The notes beneath the pieces were generated by a model. It was not told the DNA's origin, made no database searches, and saw only the letters and a list, made by a program, of their open reading frames with translations. The position numbers and the translations under genes were made by a program. DNA of 39,377 bases from Bryobacterales bacterium (GTDB lineage Bacteria; Acidobacteriota; Terriglobia; Bryobacterales; Bryobacteraceae), in assembly GCA_025462965.1 (NCBI GenBank), contig JAOAPQ010000068.1, positions 1-39,377 on the forward strand. Direction: 5' to 3'. The first letter of the stretch is position 1. Each line of letters begins with the position of its first letter. Positions 25,754 to 34,981 of this stretch are shown piece after piece.

Positions 25754-26485
25754 ATGGTACTAGGTTCTCTGCTCGGCGCGCTGGTGGTTGTGGCTTGTAC
25801 TCTGTTCCTGCACCCGCCGGCATGGTTCCCCTCAGCCATCACCCTTGCAGGTCAGCAATATGATCGCCAGTTTCTGCTAACGTTGTGGGTTTCTGCACTT
25901 ATCTTCCTGATCGCTCACCTTTTCCTGATCTCCCTCACTCTTCCCTTTCGCCGCAAGGTGCTTCACCCCCGCTTCGAATTCGTCTGGACCTTCATCGCCG
26001 TCCTCCTCTTTTCCGGCCTCGCGCTGACCGGAACACGCATTTGGGCAGGCGTCCGCACTGATCCGATTCCGCCCGGTGCCGTACGCGTCGAAGTGCTGGC
26101 CCACCAGTTCGCCTGGAGTTTCCGCTCCCCCGGCCCCGACGGCAAATTCGGACGCACAGCTCTGAAATACGTCAACGATCCCGCCGGCAACCCATTTGGC
26201 GTCGACCCTTCCGATCCGGCCGGCCGCGATGACGTCACCACCGCCACTCTAACGGTTCCCGCCGGGCGCGACATCATCCTCATGCTTCGCTCCCGCGACG
26301 TCATCCACGATTTCTTCGTACGCGAGCTCCGCCTCAAGCAGGACGCCGTCCCCGGCATGGATATCCCGTATCGTTTCCGCGCCGACATTCCGGGCATTTA
26401 CGAGATCGCATGCTCCGAACTCTGCGGTCTCGGTCACAGCCAGATGCGCAGCACCCTCGCAGTCGTCCGCGAAGCCGTGCGCTGA
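25754..26485 (+). CDS. Cytochrome c oxidase subunit II
   Basis: Two N-terminal TMs; DVIHDFFVRELRLKQDAVPGM and YEIACSELCGLGHSQM (CuA ligand set). Confidence 0.92.
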   Translation: MVLGSLLGALVVVACTLFLHPPAWFPSAITLAGQQYDRQFLLTLWVSALIFLIAHLFLISLTLPFRRKVLHPRFEFVWTFIAVLLFSGLALTGTRIWAGVRTDPIPPGAVRVEVLAHQFAWSFRSPGPDGKFGRTALKYVNDPAGNPFGVDPSDPAGRDDVTTATLTVPAGRDIILMLRSRDVIHDFFVRELRLKQDAVPGMDIPYRFRADIPGIYEIACSELCGLGHSQMRSTLAVVREAVR

Positions 26486-26493
26486 CTCTGCCC

Positions 26494-28146
26494 ATGCTGT
26501 TCGCCCGCAACCACCGCACCATCGGCCTTCAATACTTCTTCCTCTCGCTCGGCTCCGTAGTGCTGGGCCTCGTGCTTTCTTTGCTGATGCGCTTCCACCT
26601 GGTCCATCCGGAATCCACACTTCCGGGCGTGGGCGACATCCCGCCCGAACTTTACCTCGCCTTTCTCACGATGCACGGCACTCTGATGGTGTTTTTTGTC
26701 CTCACCTTGGCGCCGCAGGCGGCTTTCGGTAATCTGTTCCTCACCGCGCAACTCGGTACGGAGGAAATGGCTTTTCCGATCCTCAACATGCTTTCTTTCT
26801 GGACCACGGCGCTCTCGCTCGCCATCATGGTCCTCGCTTTCTTCGCGACCGGCGGCGGACCGCTCTCCGGGTGGACCGCCTATCCGCCCCTGAGCGCCGC
26901 TGGCGGCGTCGCCGGACCCGGCCAGGGCGCTGGACAAACGCTCTGGCTCATCGCCATCGCCGTCTTCTGCCTCGCGACGCTGATGAGCGCGATCAACTTC
27001 ATCACCACCACCATCGAACTTCGCGCGCCCGGCATGTCCCTCATGCGCATGCCGCTCACCTGCTGGAACTGGTTCATCACTGCCATCCTCAGCTTGCTGG
27101 CCTTCTCCGTCCTGTTGCCCTCCGTCCTTCTGCTCTTGGCGGACCGGCTCGCCGGAACCAGTTTCTTTCTCCCCTCCGGCCTTCTCATTGCGGATCAGGC
27201 GCTCCCGAACCAGGGTGGTTCGCCGCTGCTCTGGGAACACCTTTTCTGGTTCTTCGGACATCCGGAGGTGTATATCGCAATCCTCCCTGGAATGGCGGTC
27301 GTCTCGCACGTTATTGCGACCTTCTCCCGCCGCCCTGTCTTCGGCTACCGCGCCATGGTCTACGCCGCCCTCTCGATCGGCTTCCTCGGACTCCTCGTCT
27401 GGGGCCACCACATGTTCATCAGCGGCATCAATCCCTATTCCGCCATCGCATTCTCCGTGCTGACTTTGATCATCGCCGTGCCGTCTTCCATCAAGACGCT
27501 GAACTGGATCGCGACCGCATGGGGCGGGGAACTGCGCCTGACCACTTCCATGCTCTTCGCGCTCGGGTTCGTATCGTTATTTATTACCGGCGGATTGAGC
27601 GGCTTATTCCTTGGCCAGCCGGTCCTAGACCAGTACTTCCACGACACCACTTTTGTCGTGGCGCATTTTCATATCATCATGGGTGTAGCCGCCATCTTCG
27701 GCATCTTCGCGGCCACCTTTTACTGGTTTCCTCTCATGTTCGGCAGAATGCTCAACGAAAGGCTCGGGAAGCTGCACTTCTACCTCACCTTCATCGGCGC
27801 TTACGCCATCTTTCTCCCGATGCACTTCACGGGTTTCGCCGGCAATCCCCGCCGCTACGCCGATCTGACAAGTTTTCAGTTCCTCGCACCCCTTCTTCCC
27901 ATCCATGTATGGATGACCGACGCCGCCTACTTGACGGCAGCCGTGCAGGTCCTCTTTCTGGTGAACCTCTTCTGGAGCATGAAAAGAGGCGCTCCCGCTG
28001 TCCGTAATCCCTGGCAGGCCACCACGCTCGAGTGGGCGCAGGGCCCCGTCGGCGTGGTGTATCGCGGACCTTGCGATTACGGCGTCACCGGGACAGCGAA
28101 GGACTATCTGATGCAACACGAGGCGGAGCCATGCCCGAAACCCTGA
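26494..28146 (+). CDS. Haem-copper oxidase subunit I (A1-type)
   Basis: WFFGHPEVYIAILPGMAVVSHVI, WGHHMFISG, FHDTTFVVAHFHIIMG. Start refined to MLFARNHRTIG. Confidence 0.95.
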   Translation: MLFARNHRTIGLQYFFLSLGSVVLGLVLSLLMRFHLVHPESTLPGVGDIPPELYLAFLTMHGTLMVFFVLTLAPQAAFGNLFLTAQLGTEEMAFPILNMLSFWTTALSLAIMVLAFFATGGGPLSGWTAYPPLSAAGGVAGPGQGAGQTLWLIAIAVFCLATLMSAINFITTTIELRAPGMSLMRMPLTCWNWFITAILSLLAFSVLLPSVLLLLADRLAGTSFFLPSGLLIADQALPNQGGSPLLWEHLFWFFGHPEVYIAILPGMAVVSHVIATFSRRPVFGYRAMVYAALSIGFLGLLVWGHHMFISGINPYSAIAFSVLTLIIAVPSSIKTLNWIATAWGGELRLTTSMLFALGFVSLFITGGLSGLFLGQPVLDQYFHDTTFVVAHFHIIMGVAAIFGIFAATFYWFPLMFGRMLNERLGKLHFYLTFIGAYAIFLPMHFTGFAGNPRRYADLTSFQFLAPLLPIHVWMTDAAYLTAAVQVLFLVNLFWSMKRGAPAVRNPWQATTLEWAQGPVGVVYRGPCDYGVTGTAKDYLMQHEAEPCPKP

Positions 28147-28787
28147 CCACCACGCAGGCCGGCCACGGGAGCCTCCCGCCCATCGATGAAGACCCGTTCC
28201 GCTGGGACGGCGACGGCGATGGCAACGGCCCAAACGAGCGCGGCGCGTCCCGCAAGACTTCCCTGATCGGCCTCGTCGTCATGATGTGCGCCAGCGTCAT
28301 GACTTTCGCCGCCCTGGCCAGTGCTCTCGTCGTGCGGCGCGGCATGGGCAACGATTGGTCGAAGATGCCGCTGCCCTGGATCCTGTGGCCGAACACCGCC
28401 GCGCTCCTGGTCTCGAGTGTCGTGCTCGATGTTGCGCGCCGCCTGCTCAATCACGGAAAGCGGATGGCGTTCAATTGGGTCTGGTCCGCCGGAACGCTGC
28501 TGGGCTCCTGTTTTCTCGCGGGCCAGATTATCGCCTGGCGCGAGCTCAACGCCCGAGGTTACTTCGTCGCCGCCAACCCCAGCAACGGCTTCTTCTACAT
28601 CATGACCTGGACCCATGCGGCGCACGCCATCGGAGGTCTCATCGCGCTCATCTGGGTCGCGGTGATGGCGCTCCGTTTCCGCTTCGGTCCCAGCCGTCGC
28701 ACCTTTATGTTGGTGAGCCTGGTCTTCTGGCACTTCCTCGACGTACTCTGGGTACTGCTCATGTTGCTGTTCGTGTACTACGGATGA
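28131..28787 (+). CDS. Cytochrome c oxidase subunit III (copy 1)
   Basis: MPETLTTTQ...; GYFVAANPSNGFFYIMTWTHAAHAIGGLIALIWVAV and LVFWHFLDVLWVLLMLLFVYYG; overlaps subunit I end. Confidence 0.88.
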   Translation: MPETLTTTQAGHGSLPPIDEDPFRWDGDGDGNGPNERGASRKTSLIGLVVMMCASVMTFAALASALVVRRGMGNDWSKMPLPWILWPNTAALLVSSVVLDVARRLLNHGKRMAFNWVWSAGTLLGSCFLAGQIIAWRELNARGYFVAANPSNGFFYIMTWTHAAHAIGGLIALIWVAVMALRFRFGPSRRTFMLVSLVFWHFLDVLWVLLMLLFVYYG

Positions 28788-29356
28788 ACGCCCGCGAACT
28801 CTTGCGCGGCGTGGTCCGTACGCGCCGCCAGCGCGCCATGTTCCTTTGCCTGTGCGCGGACGGGGTCGTCTTCCTGGCGCTCTTCACTGCATACATCTAT
28901 CTGCGCGTACATTCCACCGAGTGGCCGGTCGCGCTCCACTTCGCCTCCGGCCTCATGGCCTTCGCGATGACCCTGTTTACGGTTTGCGGCAGCTTCACGA
29001 TGGCCGTCGCCGCCCGCGAGCAGCGGAAAGGCAACGAAGTGATCGCAGTCCGCCTGATCCTCGCGACCATCGCGCTATTCGGCACGTTCCTGCTCCTTGA
29101 CGCCATGGAGTGGGCACGGCTGCTCCTCTTCGAGCGGGTCTCGATCTCGACCGCCTTCGGCTCCACATTCTTTGCCTTGTCCGGCTACCACGCTTTACAC
29201 GTTCTGGTGGCGCTTTTCTATATGGCCGCGGTAGCGGGTAGAATCAAGCGGAGTGATGTCGGAGCATGCGCCCTCTTCGTTCACTTTACGAATCTCGTAT
29301 GGTTGGCGCTCTTCGTCGGGCTCTATCTTTCGAATGCGGATCTGAAGGGTCTGTGA
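28784..29356 (+). CDS. Cytochrome c oxidase subunit III-like protein (copy 2)
   Basis: ATGA overlap with copy 1; FALSGYHALHVLVALFYMAAV and ALFVHFTNLVWLALFVGLYLS. Confidence 0.82.
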   Translation: MNARELLRGVVRTRRQRAMFLCLCADGVVFLALFTAYIYLRVHSTEWPVALHFASGLMAFAMTLFTVCGSFTMAVAAREQRKGNEVIAVRLILATIALFGTFLLLDAMEWARLLLFERVSISTAFGSTFFALSGYHALHVLVALFYMAAVAGRIKRSDVGACALFVHFTNLVWLALFVGLYLSNADLKGL

Positions 29357-29520
29357 ATCTGCTCCTGGCCCAGTGCGTCATGTGCAACCGCACCGCCGCC
29401 GCGCAGCAGGCCGCTCGCGCTGGCGTTCTGAATTCCGGTATATTGATCCTTCTGATTCCGCCTATCCTGATCCTTGGCGGGTTACTCTGGCTGGCCTACA
29501 CTCGCCAAAGAAATGAATAG
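29353..29520 (+). CDS. 55-aa membrane miniprotein with CxxC motif
   Basis: GTGA overlap with preceding gene; VNLLLAQCVMCNRTAAAQQAARAGVLNSGILILLIPPILILGGLLWLAYTRQRNE. Confidence 0.65.
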   Translation: MNLLLAQCVMCNRTAAAQQAARAGVLNSGILILLIPPILILGGLLWLAYTRQRNE

Positions 29521-31033
29521 GATGTTCCCGAAACTCTCGCTCGCTCTCGCACTCGTCCTGGCCGCCGCCGCACAAACTCCCGGCGGCAATATCCCAACCC
29601 TCTTCGTAGCCGGCGACTCCACCGCTAACAACAGCGCCGCAGGCCAGCAAGGCTGGGCCGACCCCTTCGCCGCCTATTTCGACCCCGCCAAAATCCACGT
29701 CGCGAACCGCGCCCGTGCCGGCCGCAGCAGCCGCACCTTTCAGACCGAAGGCCTCTGGGACAAAATCCTCGCGGAAATGAAACCCGGCGATTTCGTCCTC
29801 ATCCAGTTCGGCCACAACGATGGCGGCCCTCCCGATAAAGATCGCGCCCGCGGTTCGCTCCCCGGTACCGGTGACGAGACGAAAGAAGTCACCATGCCGG
29901 ACGGCGCGAAAGAAATCGTCCATACCTACGGCTGGTACATGACCAGGTTCATCACGGACACCAAAGCCAAAGGCGCAACGCCCGTCGTGCTCTCGCTCAC
30001 CGTCCGCAACATCTGGACCAATGGAAAGGTCGAGCGCGGCTCCGGCCAGTTCAACAAATGGGCCGCCGAGGTGGCCGAATCGCAGCATGTGCCGTTCGTC
30101 GACGTAACGCGCATCATCGCCGATCGCTATGAACAGATGGGCGAGGACAAGACGAAAGCGTTCTTCCCGGGCGACCACACCCACACCAATCCGGCCGGGG
30201 CGGATTTCAATGCCGCTGCCGTTGTGGCCGGTCTTCGCGCCATCGAGAACAGTCCCTTTACTGCCAGCTTCTCGGCCAAGACCGCGACCCGTTCTCTCAA
30301 TCTCCCGGAACCAAAAGATCCCAATCTCCCCACCCTGTTCCTAATCGGCGATTCCACAGTTCGTAACGGCCGCGGCGATGGCGCAAACGGCCAGTGGGGC
30401 TGGGGCGAGCCGCTGGTGCGCTATTTCGACGCCGCGAAAATCAACGTGGTCAACCGCGCTGTGGGCGGTCTCAGCAGCCGCACGTATCTCACCGACGGCC
30501 ATTGGGACAAGGTTATGGCCATGCTGAAACCGGGTGACTTCGTTATGATGCAGTTCGGTCACAACGACAACGGACCGCTGGACGATGTCGACCGCGCCCG
30601 GGGCACCATCAAAGGCGCGGGTGAAGAGACGCGCGAGATTTACAATCCCATCCACGTGCAACATGAAGTGGTCCACACTTACGGCTGGTATCTGCGCAAG
30701 TTCATCACGGATGCGAAGGCCAAAGGCGCCACGCCCATCGTCTGCTCGCTCGTCCCGCGGAAGATCTGGAAGGAAGGCAAGATCGTCCGGGCCTCCGCCG
30801 ATTATGGGAAGTGGGCGGCCGACGTCGCGAAATCCGAAGGCGTCGTATTCATCGATTTGAACGAAATCATCGCCCGCCGTTATGATCAACTGGGCGCAGA
30901 AAAGGTCGAGCCGCTTTTCGCCGATCCGCACACCCACACCAGCCGCGCTGGCGCCGAGCTAAACGCCGAATGCGTGATCTCCGGTCTGAAAGCTTTGCCC
31001 AAAGATCCGCTAACCTCCTACTTCGCGAAATAG
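29513..31033 (+). CDS. Tandem-duplicated SGNH (rhamnogalacturonan acetylesterase-like) esterase
   Basis: Two homologous units: IPTLFVAGDSTANN...QFGHNDGG...DHTHTNPAG and LPTLFLIGDSTVRN...QFGHNDNG...DPHTHTSRAG. Start may be 29513 or 29522. Confidence 0.88.
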   Translation: MNRMFPKLSLALALVLAAAAQTPGGNIPTLFVAGDSTANNSAAGQQGWADPFAAYFDPAKIHVANRARAGRSSRTFQTEGLWDKILAEMKPGDFVLIQFGHNDGGPPDKDRARGSLPGTGDETKEVTMPDGAKEIVHTYGWYMTRFITDTKAKGATPVVLSLTVRNIWTNGKVERGSGQFNKWAAEVAESQHVPFVDVTRIIADRYEQMGEDKTKAFFPGDHTHTNPAGADFNAAAVVAGLRAIENSPFTASFSAKTATRSLNLPEPKDPNLPTLFLIGDSTVRNGRGDGANGQWGWGEPLVRYFDAAKINVVNRAVGGLSSRTYLTDGHWDKVMAMLKPGDFVMMQFGHNDNGPLDDVDRARGTIKGAGEETREIYNPIHVQHEVVHTYGWYLRKFITDAKAKGATPIVCSLVPRKIWKEGKIVRASADYGKWAADVAKSEGVVFIDLNEIIARRYDQLGAEKVEPLFADPHTHTSRAGAELNAECVISGLKALPKDPLTSYFAK

Positions 31034-31092
31034 TGGGGCAGGCTCGTTTTTTCCTCACCTGAATTCAAGGGACACAACGGACACGCGGCGAT

Positions 31093-31605
31093 AGCGCCGT
31101 GGTGTGGGGTGCGGGGCCCATCGGGCTTCTTACCATCGCGGTATTGAAGCTCTTCGGAGCGCCACGCGTTTGGCGGTCGAACCCCTCGCCCATCGCCGCG
31201 AATTTGCCCGCGCGTCAGGCGTTGACGACGTATTGGATATCGCCCCGCCTATTCCCCGCGGGCCGACATCGCTTTCGATTGCGCCTCGAAGGACAACTCC
31301 GTCAACCAATGTCTTGCTGCGCTGAAAGGCTTCGGCCGCCTGGTGCTTACAGGTATCCATTCCGATCACAGCGTAAATCTGGACGACCATCTGATGCGCC
31401 GTTCCGAGTTGAAGCTCTTCAGTGTCCGCCGATCGAATGACGAATCGAATGACGCGCGCGATTTGCTAGAACAACACGGGCGACTCTTTGCGCCAATCCT
31501 CACCCATCAGCGGCCGATTACTCAGATCAATGAAGCCTTCGCGCTAAACGAAAGGTACGGCGATGGCGTCGGCAAGATGCTGGTCATTCCGGACGGGCCG
31601 GAATA
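31093..31605 (+). pseudogene. Truncated, frameshifted zinc-type alcohol dehydrogenase (MDR family)
   Basis: VVWGAGPIGLLTIAVLKLFGAPRV / AVEPLAHRREFARASGVDDVLDIAPP / ADIAFDCASKDNSVNQCLAALKGFGRLVLTGIHSD...LTHQRPITQINEAFALNERYGDGVGKMLVIPDGPE* in different frames; N-terminal domain missing. Confidence 0.8.
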
Positions 31606-32648
31606 AACTCGATGCAAACGGGTGACGGAACCGTCAGCGCTTTGCCCGCCGGTGTCACCATACCTGTTTTGCGCTCGATTTTAAACAAGGCAATACTGTT
31701 CGAACTCTGGTTCGCCACAAGCAGGTAACCGCCGCTCGGGTCGATGCGGAATGTTCCCGGCCCCCTGCCCCCGGATGGCACCCGCTGCACCTGTTTGAGC
31801 GTTCCGGCCTTGCGGTCGATCGCATAGACCGCTAAGCTAGCGTCACTTCGGCTCGATTCATAAGCAAATCTGCCCGCCGCATCCACCGCGATTTCAGCAG
31901 TTCCCGGTGGTGTCGATACGCTCGCCACCAGTTCAGTCACAGTCCCGGCTTCACGGTTGTACCGCAGCACGCTCACAGAGGATTTCTTTTCATCCACCGA
32001 ATAAGCAAACTTCAGGTCGGGGCGGAAAGCGATGTGCCCCGCGCCGGCCCCAGCCGCTAACGCGAACGAAGGCGGGGCGTTCGGCCAGAAGGTGGCTTCG
32101 GAAGCGTTGAATCGATAGTGGAAAACCTTGCCCGTCGAATCCGGCACGAAAATGAAGAAATTATCCGGCGAAATCACCGCTTCGCCCGCATGGCCGGTCT
32201 CCTGCAATCCCATCGATGGACCCACGCCGCCGTCACCTTCGGTCCGAAACGAAGCAACATTGCCGGAAGTACAGTTGGTCACCAGCAGCATCCAGCCGTT
32301 CTTGTCCATAGTGATGTGACACCCGCCGGTGCCGCGGGAAGAAGCGGTGTTCATCAGGCGCAACGCGCCGGTCTTGCCGTTCACGGCGAAGCTCGCAACG
32401 GAATCGTCCGAAACTGCATAGAGCAACTGATTGCTCGGGTGCGCCGAGAGCCATGCCGGCTTGGGCACGGCGGTTGCTGTCGCGAGCGGTTCGAGCGTGC
32501 CTTCCTCAGGATCGAACCGGTAGCTCGCAATCCCGCCGCCATTCGTTGCCACATAAACGAAGTATTTGGTTTTCGGGCCGCGCTTCAAGACGTCCAACGT
32601 TCCCGCGTGGAGAAGCCCGGTAAGCGCGAGCGCCGCAATCAGCCGCAT
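31584..32648 (-). CDS. Lactonase-family beta-propeller protein (6-phosphogluconolactonase-like)
   Basis: KYFVYVATNGGGIASYRFDPEEGTLEPLATA...PSNQLLYAVSDDSVASFAVNGKTGALRLMNTASSRGTGGCHITMDKNGWMLLVTNCTSGNVASF; signal peptide. Confidence 0.88.
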   Translation of the reverse strand: MRLIAALALTGLLHAGTLDVLKRGPKTKYFVYVATNGGGIASYRFDPEEGTLEPLATATAVPKPAWLSAHPSNQLLYAVSDDSVASFAVNGKTGALRLMNTASSRGTGGCHITMDKNGWMLLVTNCTSGNVASFRTEGDGGVGPSMGLQETGHAGEAVISPDNFFIFVPDSTGKVFHYRFNASEATFWPNAPPSFALAAGAGAGHIAFRPDLKFAYSVDEKKSSVSVLRYNREAGTVTELVASVSTPPGTAEIAVDAAGRFAYESSRSDASLAVYAIDRKAGTLKQVQRVPSGGRGPGTFRIDPSGGYLLVANQSSNSIALFKIERKTGMVTPAGKALTVPSPVCIEFIPARPE

Positions 32649-32716
32649 GCTTTTATCATCTCTTAAGCAGCGGCGCCTGACCTCCTCGCGGCCATGGTGG
32701 ATAAAATAGGCGTACT

Positions 32717-34981
32717 GTGCGAACGGCCGCCCGCAAACGTGCTATTACCTTCATAAGCGCTGGCACTTTCTACGCGCTTCTCCTGACCCCTGCGTTCCGG
32801 GCCGCTGCCGCCCCCTACCAAACCGCCGTCCAACCATTCCTCCGCGAATATTGCCTGACTTGCCACAGCGCCTCCGTCGCCTCAGGCACCGTCAATTTGC
32901 AGCAATATCAGACCAAACCCGCCACTGAAGCTCTCAAAGACCGCCCCACCTGGGAACTGGTCCTCCGCAAACTCCACGCGCGGGAGATGCCGCCCCGCGG
33001 TTCCAGGCAACCCTCCGAAGACCAGGTCGCCGCCATTACTAACTGGATCGAATCCGAATACGCCCGTCTGGACCGCACCGCGAAACCCGACCCCGGACGC
33101 GCCATCGCTCATCGTCTGAACCGCTACGAGTACAACAACACCGTCCACGACCTCCTCGCGGTCAATCTCCGAGTCGCCGAGGACTTTCCCGTCGATCCAT
33201 ACGGCTACGGCTTCGACAACATCGGCGATGTTCTCTCGCTCTCGCCCGTCCTGACTGAGAAGTACCTAAAGGCCGCCGAGCGCCTCGCCAAGGCAGCCAT
33301 CCCGACCGACGAGCCGCAAAAACCGATCGCCGCCCGCTATCTCGCCGAGCGCATGGGCCAAGCCAACAAGCTCCACATCTCCGTGGTCCATGAATTCCCC
33401 GTCGATGGCGATTACACCCTGCGCTCGGCATGGTTCCAGGTTTTCAAAGTTGGAACAAAACTCCGGGGCCGCCTGTTTCTCGACGGCAAACACGTGAGCG
33501 ACCAGGCGCTCATCTTCTATACCGAGATGGATCGCGGCTTTGAAGCCCACGACCTGCATGTCTCCCAGGGGCCGCACAAGGTAGAAGCCGATATTGAGTT
33601 CGAGGCGGATGCGAAGGGCGCGAAGCCCTACCTGGAATACATCCAGATCTACGGGCCGAATAGACAGACGCCCGCGCAGCTCACGGCTAGTTACAAACCA
33701 ATCTTCGTGTGCGGCCATGCGCCGGGCCAGCACCATCCTGAATGCGCGCGCCGCATCCTCGCTCCGCTCGCGCACCGCGCCTTTCGCCGCCCAGTCTCTC
33801 CGAATGAACTGGATCACCTCGCCGCGCTCGTGAAATTGGCCCAGGACCACGGCGATTCCTTCGAGACCGGAATGCGCGTCGCGCTCGAAGGCATCCTCAT
33901 GTCTCCGAATTTCCTGTTCCGCATCGAGCGCGATTCCCAAGACCAACCCGGCGTGGCGCACCCCGTGAGTGACACGGAACTCGCCTCCCGCCTCTCCTAC
34001 TTCCTGTGGAGTAGCATGCCCGATGACGAACTGCTCGCGCTCGCCGGGAAGGGCCGCCTTCACGCCCCCGGGGTGCTCGAAGCCCAAGTGCGTCGCATGC
34101 TGGCCGACCGCAAATCCCACGCGCTCGTCGAGAACTTCGGCGGCGAATGGCTGCAGACCCGCAATCTCGACGTTCTGAAACCGGACCCGGTCCGCTTCCC
34201 CGAATTCGATCCGGAACTTCGCGAAGACATGCGCACCGAAACGCAAATGTTCTTCGGTGCGATCGTGAAAGACGATCGAAGTATTCTCGAATTTCTCGAC
34301 GGCCGCTTCACATTTCTGAACGAGCGTCTGGCGAAACACTACGGCATTTCCGGCGTGGAAGGTTCCGAATTCCGCCGCCGCGAACTCGATGGCGTCCAGC
34401 GGAGCGGCGTTCTCACGCAGGCCAGCGTCCTCACGGTTTCGTCCTATCCCACTCGTACGTCCCCGGTGATTCGCGGTAAGTGGGTGCTCGAAAATCTACT
34501 GAATACGCCACCCCCGCCTCCCCCGCCCGACGTACCTGCGCTCGATGAAACAGCGGCGGGCACAACCGTTTCCCTTCGTCAGCAACTCGAAGCGCACCGC
34601 GCCAACGCCACTTGCGCCGGCTGCCACTCGCGGATGGATCCTCTCGGTTTCGGCCTGGAAAATTACGACGCCATCGGCCGCTGGCGCTCGGCTGATGGCA
34701 AGTTCCCCATTGATGCCTCGGGGGTGCTGCCGAACGGAAAGGCCTTTACGGGAGCCGCGGAATTGAAGACAATCTTGAAAGGGGACCAATCCGCTTTCGT
34801 CCGCGCATTGACCGACAAAATGCTCACCTACGCTCTGGGAAGAGGTCTGGAAACCTACGATCGCCCCGCCGTCGAGAAGATAGCGAAGAGCGTGGAAGCG
34901 GACGGTTTTCGTTTCTCCCGCCTCATCCAGGCGACCGTTGACAGCGTACCGTTCCAGATGCGCCGTGGAGCGAATCAATAA
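32717..34981 (+). CDS. DUF1592-family protein (with DUF1587/1595/1588/1585-type segments) and planctomycete-type cytochrome c motif
   Basis: FLREYCLTCHSASVASG (CxxCH); RLNRYEYNNTVHDLL; FLFRIERD; SRLSYFLWSSMPDDELL; RTSPVIRGKWVLENLLNTPPPPPPPDVP; CAGCHSRMDPLGFGLENYDAIGRWR. Confidence 0.93.
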   Translation: MRTAARKRAITFISAGTFYALLLTPAFRAAAAPYQTAVQPFLREYCLTCHSASVASGTVNLQQYQTKPATEALKDRPTWELVLRKLHAREMPPRGSRQPSEDQVAAITNWIESEYARLDRTAKPDPGRAIAHRLNRYEYNNTVHDLLAVNLRVAEDFPVDPYGYGFDNIGDVLSLSPVLTEKYLKAAERLAKAAIPTDEPQKPIAARYLAERMGQANKLHISVVHEFPVDGDYTLRSAWFQVFKVGTKLRGRLFLDGKHVSDQALIFYTEMDRGFEAHDLHVSQGPHKVEADIEFEADAKGAKPYLEYIQIYGPNRQTPAQLTASYKPIFVCGHAPGQHHPECARRILAPLAHRAFRRPVSPNELDHLAALVKLAQDHGDSFETGMRVALEGILMSPNFLFRIERDSQDQPGVAHPVSDTELASRLSYFLWSSMPDDELLALAGKGRLHAPGVLEAQVRRMLADRKSHALVENFGGEWLQTRNLDVLKPDPVRFPEFDPELREDMRTETQMFFGAIVKDDRSILEFLDGRFTFLNERLAKHYGISGVEGSEFRRRELDGVQRSGVLTQASVLTVSSYPTRTSPVIRGKWVLENLLNTPPPPPPPDVPALDETAAGTTVSLRQQLEAHRANATCAGCHSRMDPLGFGLENYDAIGRWRSADGKFPIDASGVLPNGKAFTGAAELKTILKGDQSAFVRALTDKMLTYALGRGLETYDRPAVEKIAKSVEADGFRFSRLIQATVDSVPFQMRRGANQ

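Noticed and set aside
26434-27411. 325-aa minus-strand ORF antisense to oxidase subunit I
   Set aside because: Charge-rich shadow ORF of a membrane protein gene.
26871-28007. 378-aa + strand ORF overlapping oxidase subunit I
   Set aside because: Arg/His/Pro-rich alternate-frame product without motifs.
31080-31105. Hairpin ACACGCGGCG-ATAG-CGCCGTGGTGT as a terminator for the esterase gene
   Set aside because: Stem is plausible but no T-tract follows and it overlaps the ADH pseudogene.
33266-34339. 357-aa minus-strand ORF antisense to the DUF1592 gene
   Set aside because: Shadow ORF; the + frame carries conserved motifs throughout.
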